5,962 nt of DNA from Fidelibacterota bacterium (GTDB lineage Bacteria; Fidelibacterota; UBA8477), in contig JAIPJR010000118.1 of NCBI GenBank assembly GCA_021734045.1, positions 1-5,962 on the forward strand, in the 5' to 3' direction. Positions 4,434-5,962 of this stretch are shown here, in pieces. The notes under the pieces were generated by a model. The model was not told the DNA's origin. It searched no databases and saw only the letters and a program-made list of their open reading frames with translations. Every line of letters begins with the position of its first letter. The stretch's first letter is position 1. Both the position numbers and the translations under genes were made by a program.

Positions 4434-5879
4434 ATGACACCTACAAACGATAAAAGCCTCTCCCGAATAATCTCCGAATTTGCCGTCAATTTGAAATACA
4501 ACGTGCTGCCGGCTGAGGTGGTGCACGAGGTAAAACGCTACCTCTACGACTCCATCGGGTGTGCCTACGGCGGCTATCACACCAAAGATGTGAATATCCT
4601 GCGAGACATTTATACCGAAATGGGCGGGAAAGATGAAGCCACGCTCATGGCATTTGGGGATAAAATGCCTGCTGTGAACGCCACACTGGTGAACGCCCTC
4701 ATGGTCCGGGCACTTGATTTTAATGACATTTACTGGAAAGAAGACCCTTCCCACCCTTCCGATCTCATTCCAGCCGCATTAACCGTGGGCGAATTGGTGA
4801 ACGCCTCCATGGAAGAGGTGATTGTGGCCATTGTACTGGCTTATGAGTTTGAACAACGCATGTGCCTGTTTGCCAAACCGGGTGTCCGCGAGCGGAAATG
4901 GCATCACGCTACCCTGACCCAGTTCGTTTCACCCATCGTGGCCGGCAAACTATTGGGTCTTACAGTGGACCAAATGGTGAACGCCATCGGCATTAACGGC
5001 AGCCATAACCACACCATTGGATGCCCCACTGCCGGCAAACTCACCATGATGAAAAACACAGTCGATCCAATGGCCGTTCAATCGGGTGTTTTTGCCGCCC
5101 TCATGGCCCAAAAAGGCTATTCCGGTACGGAGAAGGTTTTTGAGGGCAAAGAGGGTTTCATGGATGCCTTTATCGGTTGGGATGCCAAGGCGGAAGTGGT
5201 CAAACCTACCGGCATGGAAGGTCGCGACGGCATTTCGACCTGGTCCTGGGATGTGGATGCGCTGGTGGGTGGTTTAGGTGAAAGCTGGAAGATTCTGGAA
5301 TGTGGCATGAAAGCATTTCCCACCGAAGCCCTGACCCACACCCATATTTCCTGCGCTCTGGAGGTGATGGTGAATAATAACCTGGATTATTCAGATATTC
5401 AGGAAGTAAAGGTGACTGCTTTTGCCCAGGCTTATGACATTCTATTTGATCCGGCAAAATATCGCCCGGAGAGCCGCGAGACGGCGGATCACTCACTGCC
5501 CTATTGCCTGGCTGTGGCCATTGTTGACAAAAAAATCACCACCCAATCCTTCTCTGATGAAAAACTCAATGATCCGGCGATTTTGGAGGTCATTGACAAA
5601 ATCAAGGGAGAACCCTCGCTGGAATTCGAAAAGATGTTTCCCGCCAAACAACCGTCAAAAGTGGTTGTAACCACCAAAGATGGAAGACAATACGAGGCGT
5701 ACCTGGAATATCCCAAAGGTCATCCCAATGAGCCCATGACCATCGAGGATATTGAGAACAAGTTCAATGGATTGTCAGCCGAAGTTCTGACACCTGAGCG
5801 TCAGGCGGAAATCAAAGCCATGATTTTTGACGCGGAGAAATTTTCCGCCCGGGACTTCATGGCCAAACTGGTGGTTTAA
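4434..5879 (+). CDS. MmgE/PrpD family protein (2-methylcitrate dehydratase-like fold)
   Basis: A 481-residue cytoplasmic enzyme of the MmgE/PrpD family, which includes 2-methylcitrate dehydratase, cis-aconitate decarboxylase and iminodisuccinate epimerase. I chose ATG 4434 because AAGGAA (4423-4428) stands 5 bases before it. An in-frame ATG at 4407 lacks such a site and directly follows the repeat. Family motifs with this start are ALDFNDIYWKEDPSHPSD (93-110) including D95 and H107, WHHAT (156-160), MMKNTVDP (205-212) with K207, K293 in GMKAFPTEALTH, RETADHSLPYCLAVA (348-362), and YPKGHPNEP (426-434). These cover the His and Lys positions discussed as catalytic in the cis-aconitate decarboxylase branch, so the enzyme looks intact. 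Length is normal. It probably shares a transcript with the dehydrogenase 591 bases upstream, now interrupted by the S23 element. The exact substrate cannot be assigned. Confidence 0.93.
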   Translation: MTPTNDKSLSRIISEFAVNLKYNVLPAEVVHEVKRYLYDSIGCAYGGYHTKDVNILRDIYTEMGGKDEATLMAFGDKMPAVNATLVNALMVRALDFNDIYWKEDPSHPSDLIPAALTVGELVNASMEEVIVAIVLAYEFEQRMCLFAKPGVRERKWHHATLTQFVSPIVAGKLLGLTVDQMVNAIGINGSHNHTIGCPTAGKLTMMKNTVDPMAVQSGVFAALMAQKGYSGTEKVFEGKEGFMDAFIGWDAKAEVVKPTGMEGRDGISTWSWDVDALVGGLGESWKILECGMKAFPTEALTHTHISCALEVMVNNNLDYSDIQEVKVTAFAQAYDILFDPAKYRPESRETADHSLPYCLAVAIVDKKITTQSFSDEKLNDPAILEVIDKIKGEPSLEFEKMFPAKQPSKVVVTTKDGRQYEAYLEYPKGHPNEPMTIEDIENKFNGLSAEVLTPERQAEIKAMIFDAEKFSARDFMAKLVV

Positions 5880-5907
5880 ATCCTTAAGAAATTCGTCCCG
5901 ATCCCGG

Positions 5908-5921
5908 GTTCGTTGTTCGTT
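5908..5921 (+). repeat. Two tandem GTTCGTT units at the -35 box
   Basis: Exact 7-base copies at 5908-5914 and 5915-5921; the second overlaps the first two bases of the TTGACA -35 hexamer. Such an arrangement could be a regulator site or an upstream promoter element, but two short units can also arise by chance. Confidence 0.4.
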
Positions 5922-5948
5922 GACACACCTGGGGTCGGCGACTATATT
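5920..5948 (+). promoter_or_regulatory. Strong sigma70-type promoter reading off the right edge
   Basis: TTGACA (5920-5925, perfect consensus) and TATATT (5943-5948, five of six) are separated by exactly 17 bases. It lies 41 bases after the stop codon of the MmgE/PrpD gene and points out of the window. Transcription would begin around 5954-5956, so the transcribed gene or RNA is not visible. The consensus quality would suit a highly expressed gene. No separate terminator for the MmgE/PrpD operon is visible between 5880 and the promoter. Confidence 0.65.
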
Positions 5949-5962
5949 CGCTTGCTTTTTAA

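Noticed and set aside
4389-4754. Minus-strand frame antisense to the start of the MmgE/PrpD gene
   Set aside because: Its far end is made of the CTACT repeat and the remainder mirrors conserved MmgE/PrpD sequence.
5938-5951. GCGA/TCGC hairpin before TTGCTTTTT as a terminator for the MmgE/PrpD gene
   Set aside because: The stem has only four base pairs and overlaps an excellent -10 box; the promoter reading is much stronger.

Overview
The window is about 6 kb of bacterial chromosome with roughly balanced base composition. A Sec signal peptide joined to an outer-membrane-type beta barrel shows a Gram-negative cell. The intergenic repeats and a free-standing S23 four-helix-bundle gene recall the FCB/Bacteroidota side of the tree, for example Neomarinimicrobiota or Calditrichota-like lineages. 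That placement is a low-confidence inference, because no rRNA or other phylogenetic marker is present.

Layout. Bases 1-418 hold no credible gene and look like a mosaic of small intergenic repeat modules. Bases 419-2377 (minus strand) encode an exported protein of about 652 residues. Its middle resembles the C-terminal part of M1 (gluzincin) peptidases but it has no HEXXH zinc site, and its second half looks like a beta barrel. A divergent intergenic region (2378-2723) separates it from a plus-strand metabolic pair. That region carries a terminator-like hairpin in the minus-strand leader and a near-perfect palindrome just before the ribosome binding site of the plus-strand gene. The pair is an isocitrate/isopropylmalate dehydrogenase family enzyme (2724-3842) and an MmgE/PrpD family protein (4434-5879). 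A very good sigma70-type promoter (5920-5948) near the right edge points to a gene or RNA that starts beyond the window.

Between the two metabolic genes lies a compact insert of about 540 bp. It consists of a four-helix-bundle S23 (23S rRNA intervening-sequence type) ORF framed by imperfect inverted copies of a GTAGT-rich repeat, with a second direct copy on the left. The S23 start codon lies inside one repeat copy and its stop codon inside the inverted copy. The Shine-Dalgarno site of the next gene begins just outside the insert. This looks like an intervening-sequence-like mobile element in an operon, and it is the most interesting object here.

Working together: the dehydrogenase performs NAD(P)-dependent oxidative decarboxylation of a 2-hydroxy-3-carboxy acid. 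The MmgE/PrpD protein belongs to a family of dehydratases, decarboxylases and epimerases that act on tricarboxylates and related acids. They plausibly serve one carboxylic-acid pathway, but the substrate cannot be read from the sequence. The exported protein is transcribed divergently and shows no clear functional link to the pair.
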